Positions 1-8,607 of a stretch of 64,000 nt of DNA are shown one piece after another. The position numbers and the translations under genes were made by a program. Numbering within the stretch: position 1 is the first letter of the stretch; every line of letters begins with the position of its first letter. The notes under the pieces are model-generated. The model did not search any database and was not told where the DNA came from. It saw only the letters and a program-made list of their open reading frames with translations. Source of the DNA: Nibrella saemangeumensis (GTDB taxonomy: Bacteria > Bacteroidota > Bacteroidia > Cytophagales > Spirosomataceae); assembly GCF_039541915.1 (NCBI RefSeq), contig NZ_BAABHD010000005.1, forward strand, positions 508,332 to 572,331. Direction: 5' to 3'.

Positions 1-225
1 CCAGATGTCCTGACTGCCTTTGGCACCGTGGGTATTTTGCGGGTGACTGATGCGGGCAAAATAAAGGGTGCGGCCATCGGGAGAAATAACAGGGTTGATT
101 TCGTTGTACTCTGTATTGACCTGCCCTCCCAGATTTTCGGCTTTGGCCGGGGTGTTCTGCTGGGCAATGGAACTGCTGATTACGGTAAAGAAAAGACCTA
201 TCAGAATAGCGCCTTTACGTTTCAT
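1..225 (-). CDS. PD40/TolB-like beta-propeller protein, N-terminal fragment
   Basis: This is the first 75 residues of a protein that continues past the left edge of the window. It opens with a signal peptide (MKRKG, a hydrophobic stretch, then SSSIAQ). The mature part contains NPVISPDGRTLYFAR, the typical WD40-like PD40 repeat seen in TolB and in OmpA-family proteins of Bacteroidota. The motif ends in GAKGSQDIW, matching the repeat's usual GxxDIW finish. It is probably a periplasmic or outer-membrane-associated protein of the PD40-OmpA type, but the C-terminal domain lies outside the window. The start is the ATG at 225-223. It lies 66 bp downstream of the LOG-family gene on the same strand and may be cotranscribed with it. 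Confidence 0.75.
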   Translation of the reverse strand, partial: MKRKGAILIGLFFTVISSSIAQQNTPAKAENLGGQVNTEYNEINPVISPDGRTLYFARISHPQNTHGAKGSQDIW

Positions 226-291
226 TCGCTTAACTCTCAGGTGGTTTTACAAGAAACGAAGATACGACATTGTTAGTCTACTTTCAGTCGT

Positions 292-846
292 TTATATAAC
301 CTCCTCCCAAAAGGCTTCAAACTCCGACAGAATCTCATCAATGGTATCGGCCACAATAAGCAGCGCTCGATTTTCCGGCTTCAGAAAACCTTCTTCCACC
401 ATCCGGTCGAGCTGCTTCAGCATCAGGTCGTAGAAACCGTTTACGTTCAGGACGGCAATGGGACCCTGGTACAGCTTTAGCTGCCGCCACGCCAGAATTT
501 CGAACAGCTCATCGAGGGTACCGTAGCCACCGGGCAGCGCAATGACGCCCTTGGAGAGCTGCACCATTTTGAACTTCCGCTCATGCATGGTCTCAACAAA
601 ATGCAATTCGGTTAGGGTATTGTGGGCCACCTCCAACTGGGCCAGGAAATTGGGAATAACGCCCGTCACCTGCCCACCAGCCGTCAATACGGCATCGGCC
701 ACGGTGCCCATCAGGCCCAGATTGCCGCCCCCGTAAATCAGGCGGATTTTGCGAGCCGCCAGCTTCTGCCCAAGTTCAACGGCGACTTCTCTGTATTTCA
801 TGTTGGTTCCGGGGTTGGAACCGCAGTAAACGACTATACTTTGCAT
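292..846 (-). CDS. LOG-family nucleotide-monophosphate phosphoribohydrolase (TIGR00730 type)
   Basis: A 184-residue protein of usual length for the LOG/'lysine decarboxylase-like' family, whose characterised members remove ribose 5-phosphate from cytokinin or purine nucleotides. The N-terminus has a Rossmann-like nucleotide fold (YCGSNPG near residue 8, YGGGNLGLMG at 38-47). The family signature PGGYGTLDE lies at 105-113, with the catalytic Glu at 113 and the conserved Arg/Lys pair at 90-91. Bacterial members were often misannotated as lysine decarboxylases; nothing here supports that reaction. The start codon is 19 bp beyond the stop of the Mur ligase gene on the same strand, so the two are probably one operon. 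Confidence 0.88.
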   Translation of the reverse strand: MQSIVVYCGSNPGTNMKYREVAVELGQKLAARKIRLIYGGGNLGLMGTVADAVLTAGGQVTGVIPNFLAQLEVAHNTLTELHFVETMHERKFKMVQLSKGVIALPGGYGTLDELFEILAWRQLKLYQGPIAVLNVNGFYDLMLKQLDRMVEEGFLKPENRALLIVADTIDEILSEFEAFWEEVI

Positions 847-865
847 AAGAACACAACAAATAATA

Positions 866-2233
866 CTACACCAACTCTTTTGCTACTTTCTGAATATCCA
901 GGCCGCCGTAGGTACCGGAACTCATTAGCAAAAATACGTTTGCCGCCTGCCGCTGGGTCAGCAGGAAGTCTTCTAGCGCGGCCGTATCGGTAAATACCTT
1001 CAGGTCCGGCCGGTCAAAGGCGGCTTTGACGTCATCGGCGGAGATTGGTTCCAGCCGCTTCTGCTGTAAGGTGTGCTCATTGAAGTACACAGCCGCGACA
1101 TCGGCCGCATCGAGCCGGTTTTTGTACTGACTCAGAAAGTTTTTGTTTAGGCTGCTAAAGGTATGCAGTTCCACAGCGGCCAGCAGCTTGCGGTCGGGAT
1201 ACTGCTCTTTCACCGCCTGCGTGGTAGCTTCTACCTTGGAAGGAGCATGAGCAAAATCGCGGTAGAGTACCCGACCATTGTTTTCGGCCACTTTCTCCAG
1301 CCGGCGGGCAGCGCCTTTGAAGCTTTGGATGGCTTCGTAGAACATCTCGCTGGTTACGCCGAGCCGGTCGCAGACCTCCATCGCTCCACTGATGTTCTTC
1401 ATATTATGCTCGCCGAACACCAGCACCGGAATATCTTTCCCGGTTTTGCTGATAAGGACCGTCTGCCCGTGCAGAATGCGGTGCGGGTGCGCTACATACG
1501 GTACGCTCTGCACATCCGGGCGCTCCTTTAGCCCGATAACGTCCAGCATATCGTCGGTCTCGTCGAATATCAGCGTACCCGCTTTGGGCATTGCTTCGGC
1601 CAGCAATTCAAACTGGTCGACGTATTCTTCGTAGGTTGGATAAATATTAACGTGGTCCCAGGCAATGCCGCTGATAAGCGCAATATGCGGCTGGTAGTGC
1701 ATGAACTTCGGCCGGGGGTCGATGGGCGAAGAGGCATATTCATCCCCTTCGATTACGATGAGCGGAGCGTCTTCAGTGAGCCGCACCATGGTGTCAAAGC
1801 CTTCAATCTGTGCGCCAACCAGATAATCGAAGTTGCGGTTGAAGTACTTCAGTACGTGCAGAATCATGGCCGTAATGGTCGTCTTGCCGTGACTGCCCGC
1901 AATGACTACCCGCTGCTTCTGCTGACTTTCCTCAAAAATAAATTCTGGATAGGAATATACCGGCAGGCCCAATTCCTGCGCCCTAACCAGTTCGGGGTTA
2001 TCGCGACGGGCGTGCATCCCCAGGATGACGGTATTCAGTTCGCTATGGATTTTTTCTGGAAACCACCCGTCCTGCTCCGGCATCAGGCCATACTGCTGCA
2101 AGCGGGTGCGGGAGGGCTCGTAAATTTCGTCGTCGGAACCGGTGATGTGATACCCCTGCTGGTGAAGAGCAATCGCCAAATTATGCATGGCGCTGCCGCC
2201 AATTGAAATAAAATGAATAGCCTTTGGCTTCAT
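866..2233 (-). CDS. mpl: Mur ligase, Mpl type (UDP-MurNAc:tripeptide ligase)
   Basis: A 455-residue cytoplasmic Mur ligase. The N-terminal Rossmann domain begins at residue 6 (HFISIGGSAMHNLA) and the ATP-binding P-loop is GSHGKTTITA near residue 113. A conserved central segment contains EGDEYASSPIDPRPKF and SGIAWDHVN, and the C-terminal domain contains FAHAPSKVEATT. In characterised Mpl proteins the enzyme rejoins recovered L-Ala-D-Glu-meso-DAP to UDP-MurNAc, recycling peptidoglycan; MurC adds L-Ala instead. The DEYASSP and HAPSKV signatures fit the Mpl branch better than MurC, which normally carries HHPTE-type residues. Annotation as plain 'MurC-like' is the main alternative. Confidence 0.85.
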   Translation of the reverse strand: MKPKAIHFISIGGSAMHNLAIALHQQGYHITGSDDEIYEPSRTRLQQYGLMPEQDGWFPEKIHSELNTVILGMHARRDNPELVRAQELGLPVYSYPEFIFEESQQKQRVVIAGSHGKTTITAMILHVLKYFNRNFDYLVGAQIEGFDTMVRLTEDAPLIVIEGDEYASSPIDPRPKFMHYQPHIALISGIAWDHVNIYPTYEEYVDQFELLAEAMPKAGTLIFDETDDMLDVIGLKERPDVQSVPYVAHPHRILHGQTVLISKTGKDIPVLVFGEHNMKNISGAMEVCDRLGVTSEMFYEAIQSFKGAARRLEKVAENNGRVLYRDFAHAPSKVEATTQAVKEQYPDRKLLAAVELHTFSSLNKNFLSQYKNRLDAADVAAVYFNEHTLQQKRLEPISADDVKAAFDRPDLKVFTDTAALEDFLLTQRQAANVFLLMSSGTYGGLDIQKVAKELV

Positions 2234-2262
2234 TCGCTGATTTGTCTGGTCGGAAATGGATT

Positions 2263-2270
2263 CAAAATTA
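2263..2270 (-). promoter_or_regulatory. Candidate -7 box for the mpl-LOG operon
   Basis: The minus strand reads TAATTTTG, an exact match to the Bacteroidota -7 element TAnnTTTG, about 30 bases upstream of the mpl start codon. No clear TTTG is seen at the -33 position, so support is partial. Confidence 0.4.
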
Positions 2271-2468
2271 CAGTATCTTTTCGGTTTGCCGAAACCCGGA
2301 CCATAATCCGCCGGAGCGGTAAAATTTATGGGTATTCAGAATCAAAAACCCGCTGTTTTGCGTTGTGTAACTTGGGTATGATGTTCAGTTGCATGACATT
2401 GTATTTTGTGCCAACTTCGCACACTTTTTTTTGACCAACAAAACACGTTTTATGCGCCGGACGAAGGG

Positions 2469-3989
2469 ATGAAGACTTACACAGACCTGATTGAACAGAC
2501 CTTTGAATTTCCAACACTGGAGTTTCACGTCGAAAACAATGAATTGCTGTTCAACAATGTTCCGTTGATGGACATTATCAAACAGTACGGTACACCGCTC
2601 AAACTGACGTATCTGCCGAAGATCACTGAGCACATTGAACACGCCCACCTGCTTTTCAAGAATGCGATAAAGCGGTATAACTACAAGGGAACGTATACGT
2701 ACTGTTATTGTACCAAGTCCTCCCATTTCCGGTTTGTGCTGGAAGAAGCCCTGAAGAATAATATTCACCTGGAGAGCTCCTCGGCGTATGATATTCCCAT
2801 TATCCGGGAGTTGTACAAGCTGGGTAAGGTGAGCAAGAGCACCTATATCATCTGCAACGGCTATAAGCGCCCGCTTTATACGCAATACATCCGGGAGTTG
2901 ATTGACGACGGGTTTACCAACTGTATCCCGGTGCTCGACCACCTGGGTGAGATTGACGCGTATGAGAATATTGAAGCCGAAACGGTAAACCTCGGTATCC
3001 GCATTGCCACGGATGAGGAACCAAATTTCGCTTTTTATACCTCCCGCTTAGGTATCCGCTACAGCGACATCAATGAGCTGTATAAGACGAAGATTGCTAC
3101 CAATGAGAAGTTTAAGCTGAAGATGCTGCACTTCTTCATCAATACGGGCATCAAAGACAGCGCGTATTACTGGAGTGAACTGAGCCGCTTCATGTATAAG
3201 TACTGCGAACTGCGGAAGCTCTGCCCGGACCTCGACTCAATTGATATTGGCGGTGGACTGCCGATTCAGACCTCGTTCCAGTTTGCGTACGATTACCAGG
3301 CAATGATCGACCAGATTGTCGAGAGTATCCAGTGGATCTGCAACAAGAACAACGTGCCGGTGCCGCATATCTTCACGGAGTTCGGCAGCTACACGGTGGG
3401 TGAAAGCGGTGCGGTAATCTACAAGGTAATCGACCAGAAGTTGCAGAACGACAAAGAGCTCTGGTACATGATCGACGGCTCGTTTATCACGCAGCTTCCC
3501 GATTCGTGGGGCTTAGGGCAGAAGTATATTATGCTGGCGGTTAATAACTGGGACAACCCGTACCAAAAGGTAAACCTTGGCGGCCTGACCTGCGACTCGC
3601 ACGATTTCTACAATACAGAAGCGCACAGCGCTGACTTGTATCTGCCCATTTTTGATATGGATATGGAGGACCAGTATGTGGGTCTGTTCCATACGGGCGC
3701 GTATCAGGAATCGCTGGGTGGTTACGGTGGCATTCAGCACTGCCTGATTCCGGCTCCGCAGCATGTAATTGTAGAGAAAGACGAGAACGGGAACATCAAA
3801 ACCCGCCTGTTTGCGCCGGAACAGAACAGCGACGTAATGCTGCGTATCCTGGGTTTCAACCCATCTGACGAGCCGGCACCTACCGAAAAGGATGCTGCTG
3901 ACGCCGAAGCGGCAGCTGATGCCGAAGCCGCACTGACCGCTGAAAAAGAAAGTGAGCCGGAAGTTGAATTAGTGAAAGAAGAAAATTAG
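2469..3989 (+). CDS. speA: Arginine decarboxylase, PLP fold-type III
   Basis: A 506-residue enzyme that should convert arginine to agmatine, the first step of polyamine synthesis. The alanine-racemase-type TIM barrel starts around residue 43. The PLP-binding lysine is K83 in CYCTKSSHF, and the glycine-rich PLP-phosphate region is DSIDIGGGLP. The C-terminal beta domain carries LGGYGGIQHCLIP. The ATG at 2469 is preferred over an upstream in-frame GTG at 2406 because GAAGGG sits directly in front of it and homology starts there. The last ~35 residues are an Ala/Glu/Asp-rich tail not expected to be catalytic. It is shorter than E. coli SpeA and resembles the compact Bacteroidota form. A strong terminator follows the stop codon. 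Confidence 0.87.
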   Translation: MKTYTDLIEQTFEFPTLEFHVENNELLFNNVPLMDIIKQYGTPLKLTYLPKITEHIEHAHLLFKNAIKRYNYKGTYTYCYCTKSSHFRFVLEEALKNNIHLESSSAYDIPIIRELYKLGKVSKSTYIICNGYKRPLYTQYIRELIDDGFTNCIPVLDHLGEIDAYENIEAETVNLGIRIATDEEPNFAFYTSRLGIRYSDINELYKTKIATNEKFKLKMLHFFINTGIKDSAYYWSELSRFMYKYCELRKLCPDLDSIDIGGGLPIQTSFQFAYDYQAMIDQIVESIQWICNKNNVPVPHIFTEFGSYTVGESGAVIYKVIDQKLQNDKELWYMIDGSFITQLPDSWGLGQKYIMLAVNNWDNPYQKVNLGGLTCDSHDFYNTEAHSADLYLPIFDMDMEDQYVGLFHTGAYQESLGGYGGIQHCLIPAPQHVIVEKDENGNIKTRLFAPEQNSDVMLRILGFNPSDEPAPTEKDAADAEAAADAEAALTAEKESEPEVELVKEEN

Positions 3990-3995
3990 TATCTT

Positions 3996-4037
3996 TACCG
4001 TTAATAGACAGTTAGTCTGTCTATTAACGGTATTTTT
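3996..4037. terminator. Rho-independent terminator after speA
   Basis: A perfect 16-bp stem (3996-4011 with 4017-4032) closes a 5-base loop and is followed by TTTTT. It begins six bases after the speA stop codon. It should separate speA from the small lipoprotein gene that starts twelve bases downstream. Confidence 0.85.
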
Positions 4038-4048
4038 ATATTTTGAAC

Positions 4049-4180
4049 ATGAAGAAGCTACTTATCTTTTGCGGTGTCATCTCCCTGCTATCGCTTAGTT
4101 CATGCGCCCGCCGGGGTGCCTGCCCTGCCTACGACAGCGCTTACCACCAAACAGAACGCGCTGTATCACACAACGCTTAA
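4049..4180 (+). CDS. 43-residue small lipoprotein
   Basis: A short reading frame of 43 codons: a basic start (MKK), a hydrophobic core of about 13 residues and a lipobox SLSSC with the acylated Cys predicted at position 19. The mature peptide would be only ~25 residues and contains RRGACPAYDS. From memory, short Cys-Pro-Ala-Tyr lipoproteins recur in Bacteroidota, but I cannot confirm the family. The signal-peptide architecture is too orderly to be chance. The gene sits directly behind the speA terminator, and its last 15 bases overlap the 3' end of the convergent gmhB-like gene. Function unknown. Confidence 0.65.
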   Translation: MKKLLIFCGVISLLSLSSCARRGACPAYDSAYHQTERAVSHNA

Positions 4181-4684
4181 TACAAACTGAGATGCCTCCA
4201 GTAGGCTGGCGGCATGACCGTCGCCTACCGGTGGCTGTGGTATGTTGTGGGTGATGTGTACCGTGCGGACACCAACCCGCCGACCCGCCTGAATGTCGCG
4301 CAGGGCATCACCGAACATCCAGGAGCCACTCACATCGATATTGTATTTGGCAATGGCCTTCTCCAGCAGCAGCGACTCGGGCTTGCGAGCCAGCGAACGT
4401 GATGTATAATCTGGGTGGTGCGGACAGTAGTAGATATCGTCCAGCACGTTGCCGCACTTCGTCTGGATGTACTGGTGGCAGCGCATCACATCGTCGCGGG
4501 TATATATCCCTTTGGCAATACCCGCCTGGTTAGTAACTACAATCAGTAAATAACCGGCTTCCTTCAGCAGTTGCAGCCCTTCGGCAACGCCATCCGGAAT
4601 TACCATGTCTTCGGTTCGGTAGACGTAATCCACCCGGTCTTCATTTAAAACGCCATCCCGGTCCAGGAAAATAGCCTTTTTCAT
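4166..4684 (-). CDS. gmhB: GmhB-like HAD phosphatase (heptose bisphosphate 7-phosphatase family)
   Basis: A 172-residue HAD subfamily IIIA phosphatase. The nucleophile/acid pair is D8 and D10 in FLDRDGVLNED, the second HAD motif is VVTNQAGIAKG (49-59), the lysine region is around ARKPES (99-104), and the metal-binding MFGDALRD is at 123-130. GmhB removes the 7-phosphate of D-glycero-D-manno-heptose 1,7-bisphosphate on the way to ADP- or GDP-heptose for LPS or S-layer glycans. The usual zinc site is CxH plus CxC before RKP. Here C87 and H89 are present, but the CxC positions are S97 and A99, so zinc binding is probably lost. Histidinol-phosphatase or another sugar phosphatase role remains possible. 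Confidence 0.78.
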   Translation of the reverse strand: MKKAIFLDRDGVLNEDRVDYVYRTEDMVIPDGVAEGLQLLKEAGYLLIVVTNQAGIAKGIYTRDDVMRCHQYIQTKCGNVLDDIYYCPHHPDYTSRSLARKPESLLLEKAIAKYNIDVSGSWMFGDALRDIQAGRRVGVRTVHITHNIPQPPVGDGHAASLLEASQFVLSVV

Positions 4685-4804
4685 CTTTGGAAAATTTTCA
4701 ACGGTGTGAGTGAGCCTCTGTAAACTTTGCTCAAGAATAATACTTTTCTGCTAATTTTTATAAATTAAATTAGCATACGATCGTAGATTTTATAATTTAT
4801 TAAC

Positions 4805-4834
4805 AAAAAAGCCGGCAGCAATACCGGCTTTTTT
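4805..4834. terminator. Terminator downstream of valS
   Basis: AAAAAAGCCGG (4805-4815) pairs with CCGGCTTTTTT (4824-4834) around an 8-base loop. A/T runs flank both arms, so it can act in either direction. It lies just past the valS stop on the minus strand. Confidence 0.8.
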
Positions 4835-4856
4835 GAGGTAACCGAGACCTTTTGTC

Positions 4857-7496
4857 TTATCGCGAAAGCGCTAACAAACTCTCTTCCAGCGTCTTGATTT
4901 TTGCTTCGGCATCGGCAAGTTTCTGCCGTTCCCGTTCCACCACATCTGGCTTGGCATTGAAGACAAACTTTTCATTCGAGAGCTTTTTTACAACCGAGTC
5001 GCGGAAGCCTTTGGTGTATTCCAGTTCTTTTTCCAGGTTAGCCCGCTCCTGCTCTACGTCAATCTCACCGGCAATGTTGATGTAAAACTCATCGCCTTTG
5101 ATGACAAATGACATGCCGTCTGCCTTGTCGCTGACGTATCGAATCTCCGACACATTCGCCAGCTTCTGAACCAGGCTTTCCAGTGGTCGGAAGCGGTCCG
5201 GCGATTCGGTCCGGATGGCTAGCGGCAGTTCCGTCTTCGGGGCAATCTGCTTGCTGTTGCGGATGTTCCGAATACCCGATACCAGCTCAAACAACAGTTC
5301 AAAGTCTGCCAGCACCTGCGTATCGACCGAGCCTGCTTTGGGGTAATCGGCGACGCAGATACTTTCGCCTTCCTGCCGGGGACGAATGTCCTGCCAGATT
5401 TCTTCGGTAATGAACGGCATAAACGGATGCGTCAGCTTCATCAGCCGCTCGAAGAAATCAATGGTGGCATCGAAGGTTGCCCGGTCGATGGGTCGGGCCG
5501 CGTCAGGCTGCTCAAATCCCGGCTTAATCATCTCCAGGTACTGTGAGCAGAAATCGTCCCAGATAAGTTTATAGACCGTCTGCAACGCATCCGACATCCG
5601 GAATTTGCTGAAGTGGTCCTGCAGGTCGGTTATCGTCTGGCTCAGCTTTGCCTCGAACCAGCGGATGGCTAACTCGTTACCACTGTTTACTGGTTGGTCG
5701 GTTACCTGCCAGCCTTTTACCAAGCGAAATGCATTCCAGATTTTATTGCAGAAGTTACGGCCTTGCTCAACCAGCTTTTCGTCGAATAGCAGGTCGTTAC
5801 CCGCCGGGGAGCTGAACAGCATACCTGTCCGCACGCCGTCGGCACCGTACTGCTCAATCAGGTCGAGCGGGTCGGGAGAGTTACCGAGGGATTTTGACAT
5901 CTTCCGGCCCTGTTTATCGCGAACGATACCCGTCAGGTACACATCCTGGAACGGCTCCCGGCCTTTGTACTCGTAACCGGCTATAATCATCCGGGCCACC
6001 CAGAAGAACAGAATTTCGGGTGCCGTAATGAGCGTATTTGTCGGGTAATAGTAGTTAATATCGGCGTTGTTCGGGTCTTTGAACCCGTCGAATACCGACA
6101 TGGGCCACAACCACGACGAGAACCAGGTATCCAGAACGTCTTCGTCCTGCGTCAGGTCAGCCTCGGTCATGGCAAACAGCAGCCGCTCGTGCTGAACTTT
6201 CCGCAAAGCTTCCCGTTTGTTTTTGGCCACGATGATGGTGCCGTCTTTCATGTAGAAAGCCGGAATCCGGTGCCCCCACCACAACTGACGGCTGATGCAC
6301 CAGTCATGCACGTTCTCCATCCACGACCGGTACATATTCTTGAACTTGGCTGGATGCAGTTGAATGGTGTCGTTCATGACGTTGTCGAGCGCGGGCTTCG
6401 AGAGGTCCTTCATCTTCAGGAACCACTGCAGCGAGAGCTTCGGCTCAATCACCTCATTGGTCCGCTCTGAGAAGCCCACGTTCGACTTGTACTCTTCTGT
6501 CTTAACGAGGAAGCCTTTCTCTTCCAGCTCCTTCAAAACTGCCTTGCGGGCGGCAAAGCGGTCCATACCCACGAAGATTTGCGCCTGCTCATTAAGGGTA
6601 CCATCTTCGTTCAGGATATCGATAACCGGCAGGTTGTGCTTCACGCCGAGCTCATAGTCATTCGGGTCGTGAGCGGGCGTTACTTTCAGACAGCCCGTTC
6701 CGAAATCCATGGTTACATACTCATCGGTGATGATGGGTATCTCCCGGTTTATCAGTGGAATCAACGCTTTTTTGCCGTGCAGGTGCTTGTACCGCTCGTC
6801 GTTGGGGTTCACGCAGATGGCGGTATCGGCCATAATGGTCTCAGGCCGAACCGTAGCGATGGTCACAAATTCCCCCTCCTGCCCCTTTATTGGGTAATGG
6901 ATATAGCTGAGCTTCTGCTGAACTTCCTTGGTAATTACCTCTTCGTCGGAAACGGCGGTACGGCCCTGGGGGTCCCAGTTCACCATCCGGACACCCCGGT
7001 AAATCTGGCCCTTATTGTACAGGTCAACGAATACCTCAATAACGGCATCGTACAAGGCCGGCTCCATGGTAAAGCGGGTCCGGTCCCAGTCGCAGGAAGC
7101 GCCGAGTTTGCGGAGTTGCTGCAGGATAATGCCGCCGTATTTATGCGTCCATTCCCAGGCATGTTCGATAAACTTCTCCCGGCCGATGTCTTTTTTGCTG
7201 ATGCCCTGCTCTTTCAGCATAGCCACCACTTTAGCCTCGGTCGCGATAGACGCGTGGTCGGTACCGGGTACCCAGCAGGCGTTTTTGCCTTCCATCCGGG
7301 CTTTCCGGATCAGCACATCCTGAATCGTGTTGTTCAGCATGTGACCCATATGAAGAACACCCGTGACGTTTGGTGGCGGTATCACAATGGTATACGGCTC
7401 ACGCTCATCGGGCGTCGATTTGAAGAACTGCTTATCCAGCCAATACTGGTACCACTTTTCTTCAATGTCTTTCGGATTATACGTCTTCGAAATCAT
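4857..7496 (-). CDS. valS: Valyl-tRNA synthetase
   Basis: An 879-residue class Ia aminoacyl-tRNA synthetase that charges tRNA-Val in the cytoplasm. The HIGH motif is HMGH at 49-52 within PPPNVTGVLHMGH. The CP1 editing domain is in the middle third, with the characteristic TGCLKVTPAHDPNDYELG. The KMSKS loop is intact (GRKMSKSLGNSPDP, near residue 530). The anticodon-binding helices follow, then the C-terminal coiled-coil arm typical of ValS (heptad-rich, from about residue 810). Length and domain order are normal. It appears monocistronic, with a candidate -7 box upstream and a terminator downstream. Confidence 0.97.
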   Translation of the reverse strand: MISKTYNPKDIEEKWYQYWLDKQFFKSTPDEREPYTIVIPPPNVTGVLHMGHMLNNTIQDVLIRKARMEGKNACWVPGTDHASIATEAKVVAMLKEQGISKKDIGREKFIEHAWEWTHKYGGIILQQLRKLGASCDWDRTRFTMEPALYDAVIEVFVDLYNKGQIYRGVRMVNWDPQGRTAVSDEEVITKEVQQKLSYIHYPIKGQEGEFVTIATVRPETIMADTAICVNPNDERYKHLHGKKALIPLINREIPIITDEYVTMDFGTGCLKVTPAHDPNDYELGVKHNLPVIDILNEDGTLNEQAQIFVGMDRFAARKAVLKELEEKGFLVKTEEYKSNVGFSERTNEVIEPKLSLQWFLKMKDLSKPALDNVMNDTIQLHPAKFKNMYRSWMENVHDWCISRQLWWGHRIPAFYMKDGTIIVAKNKREALRKVQHERLLFAMTEADLTQDEDVLDTWFSSWLWPMSVFDGFKDPNNADINYYYPTNTLITAPEILFFWVARMIIAGYEYKGREPFQDVYLTGIVRDKQGRKMSKSLGNSPDPLDLIEQYGADGVRTGMLFSSPAGNDLLFDEKLVEQGRNFCNKIWNAFRLVKGWQVTDQPVNSGNELAIRWFEAKLSQTITDLQDHFSKFRMSDALQTVYKLIWDDFCSQYLEMIKPGFEQPDAARPIDRATFDATIDFFERLMKLTHPFMPFITEEIWQDIRPRQEGESICVADYPKAGSVDTQVLADFELLFELVSGIRNIRNSKQIAPKTELPLAIRTESPDRFRPLESLVQKLANVSEIRYVSDKADGMSFVIKGDEFYINIAGEIDVEQERANLEKELEYTKGFRDSVVKKLSNEKFVFNAKPDVVERERQKLADAEAKIKTLEESLLALSR

Positions 7497-7526
7497 GCTC
7501 AGCTATCCTCACTCAGTAAAGTGCCA

Positions 7527-7534
7527 CAAAATTA
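7527..7534 (-). promoter_or_regulatory. Candidate -7 box for valS
   Basis: The minus strand reads TAATTTTG, identical to the box upstream of mpl and fitting TAnnTTTG, about 30 bases upstream of the valS ATG. The -33 region contains only TTTCG-like sequence. Confidence 0.4.
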
Positions 7535-7608
7535 GTTAATTCAGAACGGGCACGAAAACGAAAGCCTTTTTTCGTAGTTTTAACAAGACACTTCACCCTT
7601 ACACCCCC

Positions 7609-8520
7609 ATGGAATTTGGAAAAGTCAATAACCTTGATACGGTCGATTTCAGGCTGCCTCCCGGAAATCCATTCAACCTGAAGGTTTGGGATACAATTGA
7701 GCCGACGTCGCACCCGGAAGTATATATTGGTGGCCCCATCTGGGCGAATAAAAACTACGTCGGCAAGATTTACCCCTCGCAGGCGAAGGAAAAGGATTTT
7801 CTGCAGCACTACACCCGTCAGTTCAACACCATTGAGCTGAACCTGACGCATTACCAGATTCCAACGGCGGCCATGATTGACAAGTGGAAGCGCGATGCCG
7901 TCGAGGGGTTTGTCTACTGCCCGAAGTTCCCGCAGGTCATCAGCCACGAGCGCATGCTGGTCGGCTCCGAAGCGTTAACGGAAGAATTCATCGATGCCGT
8001 ACTGGGGCTGGAAGAGTTCTTAGGCACCACCTTTCTGCAACTGCCCCCCGCCTTCGGCCCGGATAAATGGCCGGTCCTGGAGCGGTATCTGAGAAGCCTG
8101 CCTGATGACCTGGAAGTAGCCGTCGAGTTCCGCCACCCCGACTGGTTTCGCAAAGCCGATACCTGGCAACGAACGCTGGAAGGTTTACACGCCCTGCGCC
8201 GGGACGTGGTGATGACCGACGTAGCCGGCCGGCGCGACGTCCTGCACATGAGCGTATCGAGCCCGGTGCTGGTACTCCGCTTCATCGCCAACGATGGTCA
8301 CCCCACCGACTTCTCCCGCGCCGATGCCTGGGTACAGCGCCTGAAAACCTGGTTTGACCGTGGCCTGCAAACGGCTTACCTGTTTATCCACGGCGGAGCC
8401 GAAAATGATACCACCCCGGAACTGGTACTCCACTGGGTCCGGCAGCTAAACGAGCATTGCGGTCTGAATCTCAAAGAGCCAACCTTGCAGCCGAAGGTGG
8501 TGCAGGGGAGTTTGTTTTAG
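7609..8520 (+). CDS. DUF72 (YecE-like) family protein
   Basis: A 303-residue DUF72 protein, a TIM-barrel-like fold without an agreed biochemical function. Recognisable segments are YIGGPIWANKNYVGKIYP, FNTIELNLTHYQIP, YCPKFPQVISHE, FLQLPPAFGP and VAVEFRHPDWF, in the order usual for the family. No signal peptide or membrane segment is seen. The ATG at 7609 is preceded by a C-rich stretch with no Shine-Dalgarno, common in Bacteroidota. It ends exactly where the promoter of the his leader begins, so the two units are packed without spacer. Confidence 0.85.
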   Translation: MEFGKVNNLDTVDFRLPPGNPFNLKVWDTIEPTSHPEVYIGGPIWANKNYVGKIYPSQAKEKDFLQHYTRQFNTIELNLTHYQIPTAAMIDKWKRDAVEGFVYCPKFPQVISHERMLVGSEALTEEFIDAVLGLEEFLGTTFLQLPPAFGPDKWPVLERYLRSLPDDLEVAVEFRHPDWFRKADTWQRTLEGLHALRRDVVMTDVAGRRDVLHMSVSSPVLVLRFIANDGHPTDFSRADAWVQRLKTWFDRGLQTAYLFIHGGAENDTTPELVLHWVRQLNEHCGLNLKEPTLQPKVVQGSLF

Positions 8521-8552
8521 TTTGCATCTAACAATGGCATCCGCTACCTTTG
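8521..8552 (+). promoter_or_regulatory. Promoter of the his leader/hisHAFI operon
   Basis: TTTG at 8521-8524 (-33 box) and TACCTTTG at 8545-8552 (-7 box) are separated by 20 bases, a near-ideal Bacteroidota sigma-ABfr promoter. Transcription should begin around 8556-8559, at or next to the leader-peptide ATG at 8557. Confidence 0.75.
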
Positions 8553-8556
8553 CTTC

Positions 8557-8607
8557 ATGATTTTAGCAACCACATTTCATCAGCACCATCATCACGTCTG
8601 CCAGTAA
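8557..8607 (+). CDS. hisL: His leader peptide (attenuation peptide)
   Basis: A 16-codon reading frame encoding MILATTFHQHHHHVCQ and a TAA stop. Five of 16 residues are histidine, four of them consecutive (8584-8595). It lies between a good promoter and an antiterminator/terminator region directly ahead of hisH. This is the hallmark of a histidine-sensing leader peptide: shortage of His-tRNA stalls the ribosome on the His codons and favours read-through into the his genes. The predicted transcription start almost coincides with the ATG, so the leader may be translated from a leaderless or nearly leaderless mRNA. Confidence 0.85.
   Translation: MILATTFHQHHHHVCQ

Noticed and set aside
6579..7535. 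318-codon plus-strand frame opposite valS
   Set aside because: Entirely antisense to the N-terminal half of a clearly real valS; long only because of codon bias on the other strand.
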